Notes: a model not told the origin generated them from the letters alone. A stretch of DNA of 64,000 bases from Pseudomonadota bacterium (GCA_018240285.1 JAFEGA010000015.1:1-64000), one strand, 5' to 3'; shown: positions 28,124 to 37,748, counted from the first letter of the stretch. Program-made: numbers and translations.

Positions 28124-28591
28124 ATGCTCGAAATTAATCAACCTGTTGAAGATTTTGCCTTGCCGTCAACGGATAGTACAACGTTCTCATTGTCGGCTAA
28201 TGCAGGTAAACATCTGGTTATTTATTTTTATCCCAAGGACGATACACCTGGGTGCACACTGGAAGGCCAGGATTTTCGTGATCACCTGCCTGAGTTTACG
28301 AAGGAAAATTGCATCGTTGTTGGTGTTTCACGCGACAATCTCAAATCACACCAGTGTTTCAAGGAAAAAATGCAGTTTCCCTTTGAATTACTGAGTGATG
28401 AAGATGAAAAGGTCTGCAACTTGTTTGGCGTCATGAAAATGAAAAATATGTACGGCAAGCAAGTTCTCGGCATCGAACGCAGTACGTTCGTGATCGATGC
28501 GCAAGGCATCCTTAGAAAAGAATGGCGCGGCGTGAAAGTGCCCGGCCACGTTCAAGAAGTTCTGGATTTTGTAACGACACTCAATCAATAG
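28124..28591 (+). CDS. bcp: Peroxiredoxin, BCP/PrxQ family
   Basis: Thiol peroxidase of the cytoplasm that removes hydroperoxides. 155 residues. The peroxidatic Cys44 is in YPKDDTPGCTLEGQDF. In E. coli BCP a second cysteine five residues later acts as resolving residue; here that place is Gln/Asp, so this is a one-Cys form or uses another Cys (near 67, 79 or 95). The gene follows ccmI by two bases and is probably co-transcribed with the ccm operon, though its role there is not established. Confidence 0.93.
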   Translation: MLEINQPVEDFALPSTDSTTFSLSANAGKHLVIYFYPKDDTPGCTLEGQDFRDHLPEFTKENCIVVGVSRDNLKSHQCFKEKMQFPFELLSDEDEKVCNLFGVMKMKNMYGKQVLGIERSTFVIDAQGILRKEWRGVKVPGHVQEVLDFVTTLNQ

Positions 28592-28704
28592 CGCGTTTTG
28601 TCATGCATAAAATTGGCGTGCTTTCCATTTGTTTCCCTCTATCCAAGGTTGTTTTAACGCTCTCCCTGTAGCCGACGGATAAAGCAGAACGGCAGCCGGA
28701 TGAT

Positions 28705-30444
28705 ATGACCTACTTATTCAACGATCCGGCGCAGTTTGCAGATGAATTAGCCGAAGGTTATGCCGCTGCTCACCGGGATAAAATCCGCCGTGTCGACGGT
28801 GGCGTTATCCGCCGACATAAAGCTAAACCCGGTCAGGTGGTTGTCATCATTGGCGGCGGTTCGGGACATTATCCCGCGTTCGGCGGATTTGTCGGATTAG
28901 GATTGGCGCATGGCGCTGCGCTCGGCAATGTTTTCGCCGCACCATCGGCGCAGCAGATCTGCAATGTGGCGCGCGCAGTAGATGCAGGCGGCGGCATTCT
29001 TTTTTGTTACGCCAATTACGCTGGTGACGTGCTGAATTTCACACAAGCACAGGAACGTCTGCGCGCGCAGGGTATCGATGTCCGCTCGGTGGTGGTAACC
29101 GATGACATCGCTTCGGCTCCGGCCGATGAACGGCACAAACGCCGCGGTATCGCCGGTACGCTAGCGGTATTCAAAGCGGCAGCCTTTGCCGCGGATGCCG
29201 GAAAACCGCTGGATGAAGTCGTGCGTAACGCAACCGCCGCCAATGATCGCGTGCATTCGTTGGGTGTGGCGTTTTCCGGCTGCACATTGCCTGGCGCTGC
29301 CAAACCATTGTTTGAAGTTGACTCCGGCATCATGGAAATCGGCATGGGCATTCACGGCGAACCCGGTCTGGATCGTGTCAAAGCGCCAAGCGCCGATGGC
29401 TTGGCGGAAATGCTGGTGGGCAAGCTGCTAGCCGAAATTCCCGAAACCGTGAACAATCTTTCCGGTGCACGGATTGGCGTCATCCTCAATGGTCTCGGCG
29501 CGGTGAAGTACGAGGAATTATTCGTTGTTTACCGCAAAATTGAGCAACTGTTGACTGCACACGGCTTAGCCATCGTCGCACCGGTTGTGGATGAAATGAT
29601 CACCAGCTTCGACATGGCGGGGGTGTCGCTGACATTGTTTTGGCTGAATGATGAGCTTGAGCAAAGCTGGCTCGCGGCTGCCGACACACCGGCGTTTCAT
29701 CGCGGTGTGATCACCGATGCCTATTGCTTGATCGACAATGGTATCGAGTCAAAGGATACGCAAAAAGAATCTTCCATAAAGCCGGGTTCTGCGGAATCGC
29801 AAGCGGCCGCCAACATCGTGCTGGCAGCACTCGAAGCGGCGCTCGATGCAATTGCAGCACAACAGGATGAGCTGGGCCGGTTGGATGCGATAGCCGGTGA
29901 TGGCGATCACGGCATCGGCATGCAACGGGGATTGACGGCAGCCGTCAACGCGGCCAGGACTGCAATCTCCGAGCAGGCCGGAGCGGGGACCACACTGATT
30001 ACTGCCGGCGATGCCTGGTCGGATCGAGCGGGTGGTACCTCGGGCATGCTGTGGGGTGTTATTTTACGCAATCTTGGTCATGCCGTGGGCGACGAAACCA
30101 AACCGGATGCCGCAACCATTGCAACCGGTATCGCAGAGGCGCTGCAAGCTGTTATCGTTGCCGGAAAAGCGCAACTGAACGATAAAACCCTGGTCGACGT
30201 GCTTTATCCATTTTCTACTGCCTTGACGAAAGGCGCTACCCAAGGGTTTTCAACACCGGAAACCTGGACAGCCGCCGCGGAAGTTGCCAAACAATCCGCC
30301 GATGCAACCAAAAATCTTACCCCCAAAATCGGCCGCGCCCGCCCGCATGTGGATAAAAGCATCGGTAACCCCGATCCGGGAGCGGTGTCGATGGCGTTGA
30401 TTATCGATGCGACAGGTAAAATTATTAGAAGGCAGTGCTCTTAA
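28705..30444 (+). CDS. Dihydroxyacetone kinase family protein, fused DhaK-DhaL
   Basis: Single-chain ATP-dependent kinase of 579 residues. The DhaK domain (about 1-335) has the substrate-binding His217 in EIGMGIHGEPG, the residue that links covalently to dihydroxyacetone in known enzymes. The DhaL domain (about 365-578) has the metal-binding GDGDHGIGM and GGTSGMLWG. The substrate loop reads GGGSGHYP and NYAGD, while classical dihydroxyacetone kinases have GGGSGHEP and NYTGD. I recall this HYP/NYAGD form from erythrulose-type kinases, so the substrate may be a tetrulose or another short ketose. No glycerol or sugar genes flank it. An independent unit after bcp. Confidence 0.88.
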   Translation: MTYLFNDPAQFADELAEGYAAAHRDKIRRVDGGVIRRHKAKPGQVVVIIGGGSGHYPAFGGFVGLGLAHGAALGNVFAAPSAQQICNVARAVDAGGGILFCYANYAGDVLNFTQAQERLRAQGIDVRSVVVTDDIASAPADERHKRRGIAGTLAVFKAAAFAADAGKPLDEVVRNATAANDRVHSLGVAFSGCTLPGAAKPLFEVDSGIMEIGMGIHGEPGLDRVKAPSADGLAEMLVGKLLAEIPETVNNLSGARIGVILNGLGAVKYEELFVVYRKIEQLLTAHGLAIVAPVVDEMITSFDMAGVSLTLFWLNDELEQSWLAAADTPAFHRGVITDAYCLIDNGIESKDTQKESSIKPGSAESQAAANIVLAALEAALDAIAAQQDELGRLDAIAGDGDHGIGMQRGLTAAVNAARTAISEQAGAGTTLITAGDAWSDRAGGTSGMLWGVILRNLGHAVGDETKPDAATIATGIAEALQAVIVAGKAQLNDKTLVDVLYPFSTALTKGATQGFSTPETWTAAAEVAKQSADATKNLTPKIGRARPHVDKSIGNPDPGAVSMALIIDATGKIIRRQCS

Positions 30445-30557
30445 TTTATGAAACTGTTCAATTCGAGATGCCGCGCTGTAATGGTATCTCTGGTTGCAAC
30501 GGATTGCCGGTTTGATTAGACTTGAGCAATTAGTTGATCATGTCAATGGAATCCGAT

Positions 30558-30827
30558 ATGAAAGTTGTCACTTATACATATGCGCGCAATTCGCTCAAAT
30601 CGATATTGGATGAAGTGGTTCAAGACGCGGACGTGACCATCATCAGCCGCCGCGACGCTGAGGGTGATGCCGTAGTGATGTCGCTCGACAGTTACAACAG
30701 TATTATGGAAACGTTGCACCTGACTGGCAATCCGGCAAATGCAGCCGCGTTGGCCCGAGCGATCGTGCAAGACAAAGCCGGAATGGCGCAGGAACATCCA
30801 CTGCAAGATACCAGCACGGAAGGTTAA
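30558..30827 (+). CDS. yefM: Antitoxin of the Phd/YefM family
   Basis: An 89-residue antitoxin. The N-terminal DNA-binding domain (MKVVTYTYARNSLKSILDEV, then ITSRRDAEGDAVVMSLDSYN-like) matches YefM, and the C-terminal part should wrap the toxin. ATG 30558 aligns with the YefM start; upstream in-frame codons at 30534 and 30540 would add unmatched residues. The toxin gene starts two bases after the stop. YefM-type antitoxins repress their own operon together with the toxin. Confidence 0.93.
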   Translation: MKVVTYTYARNSLKSILDEVVQDADVTIISRRDAEGDAVVMSLDSYNSIMETLHLTGNPANAAALARAIVQDKAGMAQEHPLQDTSTEG

Positions 30828-30829
30828 TC

Positions 30830-31093
30830 TTGCGGATCATCCGATTCGTTCCCGATGCCTGGGAAGATTATCTGTGTTGGCAGGATCAAAACAAAAAAAC
30901 ATTGAAACGGATTAATCTGCTGATTACAGCAACGGCTCGCGATCCATTTAGTGGCATCGGCAAGCCGGAACCGCTACGCGGTGACTTATCCGGTTATTGG
31001 TCGCGGCGCATTGATGAAGTGAACCGATTGGTGTACCGGACAACCGATGCCGAGCTGGTGATTATTGCTTGCCGGTTTCATTATGAGGGATAA
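30830..31093 (+). CDS. yoeB: mRNA interferase toxin YoeB
   Basis: Ribosome-dependent RNase that cuts mRNA when the antitoxin is lost. The 87 residues match YoeB over their full length, including DPFSGIGKPEPLRG, WSRRIDEVNRLVY and CRFHY. The catalytic residues are present: Glu47, Arg66, His84 (E. coli Glu46, Arg65, His83), so the toxin looks intact. The start is TTG 30830, preceded by GGAAGG (30818-30823) at 6 bases, within the end of yefM; a weak start codon would keep toxin below antitoxin. Confidence 0.93.
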   Translation: MRIIRFVPDAWEDYLCWQDQNKKTLKRINLLITATARDPFSGIGKPEPLRGDLSGYWSRRIDEVNRLVYRTTDAELVIIACRFHYEG

Positions 31094-31095
31094 AA

Positions 31096-31257
31096 AGGGT
31101 AGGTCAGTGAAATGTCATCCACCAAAAACATTTGCAGTAATTGCATGGATGCCGGTAGATGACATTGCGGGTTTTCTTCCGCTTGCTAATTATGTTGGAG
31201 TTCCTTCTGTCACTCCAACCTACCGCGCTGGTGGATGACGCTACGCTTTCCACCCTA
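31096..31257. repeat. Imperfect inverted-repeat element (REP/MITE-like remnant)
   Basis: GTCATCCACCA near 31113 on the left and TGGTGGATGAC near 31229 on the right form an inverted pair, with related GGGTAGG and CCACCC ends outside. Inside, GTTGGAGT/ACTCCAAC forms an 8-base hairpin (about 31197-31222). It lies between the yoeB stop and the DUF2971 gene. No coding potential is seen. Confidence 0.45.
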
Positions 31258-31264
31258 TTTGCTG

Positions 31265-32307
31265 TTAGCCGACAAAAGGTATTCCTGAAGCTGTTACATC
31301 CGTTTTAATATCATGCTGATCAATAAGCATTCTGACAGCATTTATTCTTCTGTTTTTTTCTTGATCATTTTTAGTTGGACCAACGATGATTCGTTTGATT
31401 GGCAGAGTCTTTTTGTCGGCTGTTGATGTAACTCCAGCAAATAGATCGATATAAGGTATTAATGCTCCAGCTCGGAGAAAATGTTTTCTTGAAATTTCAC
31501 CTATAGTAATTCCTTCTGCTTTCATATTTTTATCGAATTTCTCATGATGCAGAGGATAAGGTAAAACAACAACACGAACTTCATTCTCTTCTTTGAATCC
31601 CCAATGCTTATATCTACAAGCACAATGCATCAGCGAAAAATAAATTTTATCTAAATTTTTCTCTCTTCTCCACTTAGATAAGCATCGAAGAAATCATTAA
31701 TAACAATTAAATCTTCTTTAAATTCTTCAATAAACTTAGGATCATGATCAAGATCGGGTGATGAATAAACCACATCTGCAAAAAATGCATACATGCTATT
31801 TTCCATTTTCTTGCCAACGTCTTTTAGCAATTCCCAAAATTGTTCAGTATTGAAAACTATCGCATAACCACCGTCATTCCCATATCCGCGCCACTGACTT
31901 AATAAACCGTGCTGTGCCACTAGCTTTCGAACACCTTTTTCTAGTCCAGATGTGGTGCAAAATGAAGCGATATATGGCTCGGCGAGAGCATCTTCAAGAA
32001 GAATTTTTTCATTTACATTCCGGGTTTCTTGGATAAATGAGTCAACTACTTTTTCTCTACCGCCTTGTCGATTAATAAGTAATTGTTTGCTTTGGTCTTG
32101 TGTGATTAATTTATCAAGATATTCGTTTCCAACAGTTCGCAAGAGATCGGGGAATCGGCACTTTAAGAAATATCTTATTTCCTCAGAATCGTTCAGGTAT
32201 GCATAATGCGTAGCCCAAATGCTTTGGCTTTCGATAATACCAATCAAGCCTTTGGCATTTGTGTAATGAAAAAGCTCAGGGTGAACTTCTGCGAGACTTT
32301 TTGTCAT
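31265..32307 (-). pseudogene. DUF2971-family protein, frameshifted
   Basis: The first frame (32307 down to 31651, 218 codons) starts HPELFHYTNAKGLIGII and includes SFCTTSGLEKGVRKLVAQHG and LSQWRGYGNDGGYAIVF, typical of DUF2971. It ends at a stop just after a run of five A (minus strand). The second frame continues the domain with NLDKIYFSLMHC, then YKHWGFKEENEVRVVV down to 31265. A single base lost from the A-run would explain this. Function of the family is unknown; it lies behind a toxin-antitoxin pair. A sequencing error or a recoding event cannot be excluded. Confidence 0.75.
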
Positions 32308-32381
32308 GTTTGGAACAAATTATGAATATCACATTCACCGATTTTATACAAAACCTCTCAATAAGTTACAGCAAGTAGAAT

Positions 32382-34709
32382 CTATCTCGTCAACCCCGCA
32401 TACAATACCGGCAGTTTCTCCGGCAGCCGTTCCACATGATCCACTACTAAGTAATTGCGTTCGCCGAAAATGCGTGAGACGTACTGATCGGCGCGTGGGT
32501 CGAGGCTCATACAATAAGTCAGGATGCCGGAGCGGCCGGCTTCTTCCACGGCTTTTTTGGTGTCGTGGCGCAGGTATTGCGGGTCGCGTACATCCACGTC
32601 GGCCGGTTCACCGTCGGTAATCACCAGCAGCAGTTTTTTCGCCGATTTTTGCAGTTTCAGATAATGCGTGGCGTGGCGCATGGCCGCACCCATGCGGGTC
32701 GACAGCTGGCCGGTCATGCCGGCGAGTTTGGCTTTCGGGATTTCGTCGTACGGCTGGTCGAAATCCTTGAAGCGGAAGTATTCGACGTCGTGCCGTCCAT
32801 CCGAACAGAAGCCGTGGATCGCGAATGGATCACCGATTTTGTTGATGGCATTGGCGAGCAACACTGTGGCTTGGCGCGTCAGGTCGAGCACGGAGTAGTC
32901 GTGTCCGGCGACTTTTTCGTTGGTCGATTCGGACAGGTCGAGCAGTACCAGCACGGAAATATCGCGTACTTTGCGCACCGAACGCATCATGATGCGCGGG
33001 TCGGGTTGCATGCCCATGCGGATGTCGATCAGCGAACGGATTGCTGCGTTGATGTCGATTTCGTCGCCGTCCTCGAGCTTGCGGATACGGCGCGTGCCTT
33101 GCGGTTGCATTGCATCGAGCAGGAATTTCATGCGCGCGATTTCGCGTTTGTACTGATTGGCGATGTCGTCGATGCACTGCATGTCGCCCAGCTTTGCGCG
33201 TTTCTCCTGTACAGTGGCCCAATCCGGACGTTCCAATTGGATTTGGTAATCCCATTCGGAATAGTGGTAGGGCGCCGAGACCGGTTCTTTGCCTTCCGCT
33301 TGATTGAACGATACGCCCATGTCCTCGTACGGGAAGAATTCGGTGCCCATGACCCAGATTTCCTGTGCGTCGTCGCCAGCGGTTTCAACGTCGATCTCGT
33401 TGGCGAATTCCATCACATTGACGTATTTGCGCACTTGTTTCGGTGCATCGTAACCGGCGGATAGCGATTTGTTGAAATCGAATTCCTCGAATTCCCAGAA
33501 ATAGCGGTTGTCATCGCGGTACGGCGCAGTAAGTATGTCGGTGCGCGGGCTGTATGGAATCTTTTTGTCCATGAAGCTGTGTGCGAGCTGTACGCCGATG
33601 TCCCATGAGGTTTTGTGACTATGCAGTTGGTCTTTGGCCGCTTTGAACAATTTGCGGCCTTCCACGATCCACGGATCTTTGTCCTGGTAATCCGGGTCGA
33701 GCAGGGCGCGCGCCAGGCGGTTCAGATAATCGCCCATCGACGCATTCATGTCCGGTGTGGCGCTATGCAATGCCGACCAGGTTTTGCGCAAACCGGGGAA
33801 GCGGCGGATCGACAGTTCCTCGATGCGCGCGTCTTCAATGACCGAAATCACGACCATCTGCAATGGATTCAAACTTTCCGCGGAAATCGGCTGCTTGGTT
33901 TCAACGAGATGAGCAGCAGCGTGCGCGGCGGCAGCGCGATAGACCTCGGTTGCCGAGACATCGCCATAGGCATCGTAAGCATCGGGTAGATGGATGAAAT
34001 AGTTTTCGATGAACGGTTTGTAGCCTTCGCGCGTTTCAAAGTCGCCGGACGTTGGTTTCATGAAAAAGTCGCGTCCCCACAGCGCGCGCAGATACATGTT
34101 GATACGGCGCTGCACGTCGACGAACAGGGTGCCTTTGCGTTCTTTTTGCAAGACCGCGAGCGATTCTTTCGATTCCAGACCAAAATAGCGGATTTGCTCT
34201 TCGTAATTGGTGCGGTGCGCATGCGCTCCCCACATCGCCCAGCGGCGCAGGCCGCCGAGTGTCAATTGCCCGAACAGAATATCCAACTTACCGAGCATCG
34301 GACGGATGCCGCGCGGTGCCTGCGCGATCAGGTTATTGAGGAATTGCAGGTAATTCTGGAACAGTTGCGCGTCACCCAGCCGTTTGGCGGCAGTTGGCGA
34401 GGTTGCCAGTACCAGCTCGATGACCGCGCCCGAGGTGCGCGATGCCAGACCCAGCACTGACGTGGCCAGATCGCCGATGACGTCTTCGCCGATTTCCTTG
34501 GCAACCAGCGGTATTTCGTCGATCCAGCAATCGACCACGCTGCGGCCGCGCCCCAGACCGCGGATTGCGGATGCACCCTTCAGGTAATTATCCAAGCCGC
34601 GTGGCGAAAAGATCTTGACCGCTTCCGGCCAGGCATTATGGAGCAATTCAACCGATTCCGGTTCCAGATCCTCGAGCAATTCTTTGTAATCGTCCAGATT
34701 GACACTCAT
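32382..34709 (-). CDS. cbbO: RuBisCO activation protein CbbO
   Basis: Partner of CbbQ; together they form the CbbQO activase, which removes inhibitory sugar phosphates from RuBisCO. 775 residues. The N-terminal and middle parts are largely helical, and a von Willebrand factor A domain forms the C-terminus. The metal-site (MIDAS) motif DLSES is near residue 595, with TGQLSTRMG and VITDGEPADVDV later. CbbO binds RuBisCO through this domain. It follows cbbQ by 48 bases on the minus strand and is the last gene of the operon. Confidence 0.95.
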   Translation of the reverse strand: MSVNLDDYKELLEDLEPESVELLHNAWPEAVKIFSPRGLDNYLKGASAIRGLGRGRSVVDCWIDEIPLVAKEIGEDVIGDLATSVLGLASRTSGAVIELVLATSPTAAKRLGDAQLFQNYLQFLNNLIAQAPRGIRPMLGKLDILFGQLTLGGLRRWAMWGAHAHRTNYEEQIRYFGLESKESLAVLQKERKGTLFVDVQRRINMYLRALWGRDFFMKPTSGDFETREGYKPFIENYFIHLPDAYDAYGDVSATEVYRAAAAHAAAHLVETKQPISAESLNPLQMVVISVIEDARIEELSIRRFPGLRKTWSALHSATPDMNASMGDYLNRLARALLDPDYQDKDPWIVEGRKLFKAAKDQLHSHKTSWDIGVQLAHSFMDKKIPYSPRTDILTAPYRDDNRYFWEFEEFDFNKSLSAGYDAPKQVRKYVNVMEFANEIDVETAGDDAQEIWVMGTEFFPYEDMGVSFNQAEGKEPVSAPYHYSEWDYQIQLERPDWATVQEKRAKLGDMQCIDDIANQYKREIARMKFLLDAMQPQGTRRIRKLEDGDEIDINAAIRSLIDIRMGMQPDPRIMMRSVRKVRDISVLVLLDLSESTNEKVAGHDYSVLDLTRQATVLLANAINKIGDPFAIHGFCSDGRHDVEYFRFKDFDQPYDEIPKAKLAGMTGQLSTRMGAAMRHATHYLKLQKSAKKLLLVITDGEPADVDVRDPQYLRHDTKKAVEEAGRSGILTYCMSLDPRADQYVSRIFGERNYLVVDHVERLPEKLPVLYAGLTR

Positions 34710-34757
34710 GGCAGCACCTGTTTAATGGATTAAAGCAAACGGGTTATGATTTCCGGG

Positions 34758-35564
34758 TTAGTTGAAGAACGTGCTGACTGCGGCGTCCAGCGCATCGCGC
34801 ATGTCCGGATCGTCGGTAATCGGGCGCACCAACGCCACGCGGCAAGCGGCATGCGCATCGACTTTCTTGGCGATTAAGCTACCCGCATAAATCAGCATAC
34901 GAGTGGAAATACCTTCGTCCAGGCCATGACCTTTCAGGTTACGCGCACGTTCGGCAATCGATACCAGCTTTTCGGCAACTTCGGTCGATACACCGGATTC
35001 ATGCGCGACGATTTCGCTTTCCACGTCATGGTTCGGATAGTTGAAATCCAGTGCGCCGAAGCGTTGCTTGGTCGATTGTTTCAGGTCTTTCATCAGACTT
35101 TGATAGCCCGGATTGTACGAAATGACGATCTGGAAATCCTTGTGTGCTTGAATCAGTTCGCCTTTTTTCTCCAAAGGCAGCACGCGGCGGTTATCGGTCA
35201 GCGGGTGAATCACGACGGTGGTATCCTGACGCGCTTCCACCACTTCGTCCAGATAGCAGATGGCACCATAACGGGCTGCGACGGCTAACGGACCATCTTG
35301 CCAGCGCGTGCCGTTGGCATCGAGCAGGAAACGGCCAACCAGATCTGAAGCGGTCATGTCTTCGTTACAGGCCACGGTGATCAGCGGTTTTTTCAGCTTC
35401 CATGCCATGTATTCGACAAAGCGAGTTTTACCGCAACCGGTCGGGCCTTTCAGCATCATGGGCATGCGCACCGAGTAGGCCGCTTCGTACAATTGCACTT
35501 CATCGGCTACTGGATGGTAATAGGGTTCTTTGGTGACACGATATTGTTCGATGATATCGCTCAT
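34758..35564 (-). CDS. cbbQ: RuBisCO activation AAA+ ATPase CbbQ
   Basis: Hexameric MoxR-type AAA+ ATPase that remodels inhibited RuBisCO. 268 residues with Walker A GPTGCGKT (40-47), Walker B ICYLDE (Asp106, Glu107), sensor-1 [10 protein letters not shown] near 150, and the C-terminal lid. Sequence and position after cbbS identify it as CbbQ rather than NorQ. A strong terminator precedes it (35619-35657), so its expression is likely lower than cbbLS or driven in part by readthrough. Confidence 0.96.
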   Translation of the reverse strand: MSDIIEQYRVTKEPYYHPVADEVQLYEAAYSVRMPMMLKGPTGCGKTRFVEYMAWKLKKPLITVACNEDMTASDLVGRFLLDANGTRWQDGPLAVAARYGAICYLDEVVEARQDTTVVIHPLTDNRRVLPLEKKGELIQAHKDFQIVISYNPGYQSLMKDLKQSTKQRFGALDFNYPNHDVESEIVAHESGVSTEVAEKLVSIAERARNLKGHGLDEGISTRMLIYAGSLIAKKVDAHAACRVALVRPITDDPDMRDALDAAVSTFFN

Positions 35565-35618
35565 GATGAGCTCCTGTAATAGTTATTTGAAAAACATGCA
35601 GTGTCTAAATTCAGGTCG

Positions 35619-35657
35619 AAAAAAAACCCCCGCCCTGTTACAGGGATATGGGGGTTT
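35619..35657 (-). terminator. Strong intrinsic terminator between cbbS and cbbQ
   Basis: On the minus strand AACCCCC, ATATCCCTG, a short TAA loop, CAGGGC, GGGGGTT and then eight T form a GC-rich hairpin with a perfect T-run. It sits in the 116-base gap after cbbS and before cbbQ, inside the operon. It would cut most transcripts after cbbLS. Confidence 0.85.
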
Positions 35658-35680
35658 CAGGGTTCGAAACCCGTTAAAGC

Positions 35681-36037
35681 TTATACCGTCTTGCCGCGGT
35701 AAATAACCATCGAGGTACCTTGGCTTTGCGAAAAATTGTCATAGCCGACCAGGCGTACATGGTTGTTCGGATTGGCTTTATGGCAAGCTTCCGCTTCACC
35801 GAGAATACGCTCGACGTCGGTTTCGCCGAACATCGGCAGTTTCCACATGTACCAGTAGTTATCCATCAAATGCTCTGGCTCGGTGTGTTCAATCGCTGGG
35901 TTCCAGCCTTTTTTAACGATGTATTCAACCTGTTGTTTGATCTGCTTGGCGTTCATTGACGGCAAATAAGAAAAAGTTTCGAATTTGCGGCTGGCAGGAT
36001 CGCTAACACGGCTTTTGTAATCCAACATTTCTGACAT
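35681..36037 (-). CDS. cbbS: RuBisCO small subunit, form I
   Basis: Small subunit of the L8S8 enzyme. 118 residues with the typical segments [36 protein letters not shown] and [12 protein letters not shown]. The gene is 68 bases after cbbL and before the terminator. The stop is followed by the intrinsic terminator at 35619. Confidence 0.97.
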   Translation of the reverse strand: MSEMLDYKSRVSDPASRKFETFSYLPSMNAKQIKQQVEYIVKKGWNPAIEHTEPEHLMDNYWYMWKLPMFGETDVERILGEAEACHKANPNNHVRLVGYDNFSQSQGTSMVIYRGKTV

Positions 36038-36105
36038 TTTGTTACTCCTACTCCTGAGTTTGGGTTATCCGGCACAAATCGTTTGTGCCGGTCGAGTGAA
36101 ATTGA

Positions 36106-37527
36106 TTATTTGTGTGCGACGTCCAGTTTGTCGACGGTGTCGAATTCAAACTTGATTTCTTTCCAGGTTTCCATCGCGATTTTGAGTTCTGGGCTGTGTT
36201 TAGCAGCGGCAGTCAGAATCTCTTTACCTTTCTTCTCGATTTCAATACCTTGGTTACGCGCTTCAACGCAAGCTTCGAGCGCCACACGGTTAGCCGCTGC
36301 ACCAGCCGCGTTACCCCATGGATGGCCTAAGGTACCGCCACCGAACTGCAAGCAAGCATCGTCACCGAAAATCGCTACCAGCGCCGGCATGTGCCATACG
36401 TGAATACCGCCGGAAGCTACTGGGAATACGCCAGGCATTGAACCCCAGTCTTGATCGAACATGATACCGCGGCTGCGATCTTCTTTAATGAAGCTGTCGC
36501 GCATCGTATCGATCCAACCCAAGGTTGCAGCGCGGTCGCCTTCCAGTTTACCGACCACGGTACCGGAGTGCAGGTGATCACCGCCGGACAGACGCAGGAT
36601 TTTAGCCAGCACACGGAAGTGGATACCGTGGTGAGGGTTACGATCGATTACCGCGTGCATAGCACGGTGGATGTGTAACAGGAGGCCGTTGTCACGGCAC
36701 CAGTTGGCCAGACCTGTGTTAGCGCAGAAACCGCCGGTGATGTAGTCGTGCATAATGATCGGAGCGCCGATTTCTTTGGCGAATTCCGCACGTTTGTACA
36801 TTTCTTCAGGGGTAGGTGCAGTTACGTTCAGATAGTGACCTTTGCGTTCGCCGGTTTCACGTTCTGCTTTGTGAACGGCTTCCATGACGAACTCGAAACG
36901 TTGGCGCCAGCGCATGAACGGTTGGCTGTTGACGTTCTCGTCGTCCTTGGTCAGATCCAGACCGCCGCGCAGACATTCGTACACGGCACGGCCATAGTTT
37001 TTAGCCGACAGACCGAGTTTCGGTTTGATGGTGCAACCGAGCAATGCACGGCCATATTTGTTCAGTTTGTCGCGTTCAACTTGGATGCCGTGTGGAGGGC
37101 CGCCGCAAGTTTTAACGTAAGCGATCGGGAAGCGTACGTCTTCCAGACGCAAGCCACGAATCGCTTTGAAGCCGAATACGTTGCCAACGAGGGAGGTAAA
37201 CACGTTGACAACGGATCCTTCTTCGAACAGATCGATCGGGTAAGCAATAAATGCATAGAAACAGGTGTCGTCGCCAGGCACGTCTTCGATGCGGTAAGCG
37301 CGGCCTTTGTAGTAGTCCAGGTCGGTCAGCAAGTCAGTCCAAACCGTGGTCCAGGTGCCGGTTGAAGATTCCGCTGCAACAGCCGCAGCAGCTTCTTCAC
37401 GGTCAACACCGGGTTGAGGAACGATTTTGAAACAAGCCAGAATATCCGTATCCAATGGGGTGTATTCAGGTGTCCAGTAGGTTTGCCGGTATTCTTTAAC
37501 ACCTGCGTTGTATGTTTTTACTGCCAT
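36106..37527 (-). CDS. cbbL: RuBisCO large subunit, form IA
   Basis: Carboxylates ribulose-1,5-bisphosphate in the Calvin cycle. 473 residues. The N-terminal domain opens [18 protein letters not shown] as in form IA enzymes. The catalytic TIKPKLGLS holds Lys168 and Lys170; the carbamylated Lys194 with Asp196 and Glu197 is in [23 protein letters not shown] and [12 protein letters not shown] follow. The frame is open 14 codons further upstream, but ATG 37527 follows the site GGAGAAAATATC and gives the family start. A sigma70-like promoter lies at 37644-37672, with cbbR divergent. No carboxysome genes flank it. Confidence 0.98.
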   Translation of the reverse strand: MAVKTYNAGVKEYRQTYWTPEYTPLDTDILACFKIVPQPGVDREEAAAAVAAESSTGTWTTVWTDLLTDLDYYKGRAYRIEDVPGDDTCFYAFIAYPIDLFEEGSVVNVFTSLVGNVFGFKAIRGLRLEDVRFPIAYVKTCGGPPHGIQVERDKLNKYGRALLGCTIKPKLGLSAKNYGRAVYECLRGGLDLTKDDENVNSQPFMRWRQRFEFVMEAVHKAERETGERKGHYLNVTAPTPEEMYKRAEFAKEIGAPIIMHDYITGGFCANTGLANWCRDNGLLLHIHRAMHAVIDRNPHHGIHFRVLAKILRLSGGDHLHSGTVVGKLEGDRAATLGWIDTMRDSFIKEDRSRGIMFDQDWGSMPGVFPVASGGIHVWHMPALVAIFGDDACLQFGGGTLGHPWGNAAGAAANRVALEACVEARNQGIEIEKKGKEILTAAAKHSPELKIAMETWKEIKFEFDTVDKLDVAHK

Positions 37528-37643
37528 GATATTTTCTCCTATTAGATTCCACTCAACTCCGGCCAACACTACCGACAGAAACGAGAGGACATTGCGTTAC
37601 GAACAACAAACTTAATTACTTACTTATTTACTCTATGGGTTGC

Positions 37644-37672
37644 ACTATAGCGCCATTTACCTATAAGAACAA
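37644..37672 (-). promoter_or_regulatory. Sigma70-type promoter for cbbL
   Basis: On the minus strand: -35 TTGTTC (37667-37672), a 17-base spacer, and -10 TATAGT (37644-37649, five of six matches). It gives a leader of about 110 bases. Confidence 0.65.
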
Positions 37673-37748
37673 ATCAGTAATTTTGATGTTTATAATAAGG
37701 TTATACTTATAAAACTTTACGGAATGAATCGGAACTGATTATCGACCT
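37673..37748. promoter_or_regulatory. Likely CbbR-binding region between cbbL and cbbR
   Basis: AT-rich partly symmetrical repeats, for example TTATAATAAGGTTATA and TTATACTTATAA (about 37689-37713), lie between the cbbL -35 box and the cbbR start. LysR-type regulators bind such T-N11-A-like dyads next to the promoter they control. The exact sites cannot be fixed without experiment. Confidence 0.45.

Noticed and set aside
28705..30444. Loss of the substrate-binding His in the DhaK domain
   Set aside because: The CTLP segment was first taken as the His position, but counting residues against known enzymes puts it in GIHGEPG, where it is present.
31640..31680. Programmed frameshift in the DUF2971 gene
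   Set aside because: The A-run does not form a proper slippery heptamer and no downstream pseudoknot is visible; a one-base loss is simpler.
32565..33464. 299-codon plus-strand frame inside cbbO
   Set aside because: It is a shadow of the well-supported minus-strand cbbO; composition reflects the opposite strand's codons.
35655..35675. T-arm-like GGGTTCGAAACCC suggesting a tRNA
   Set aside because: No acceptor stem, D arm or anticodon arm can be built around it; it is next to the cbbS terminator.
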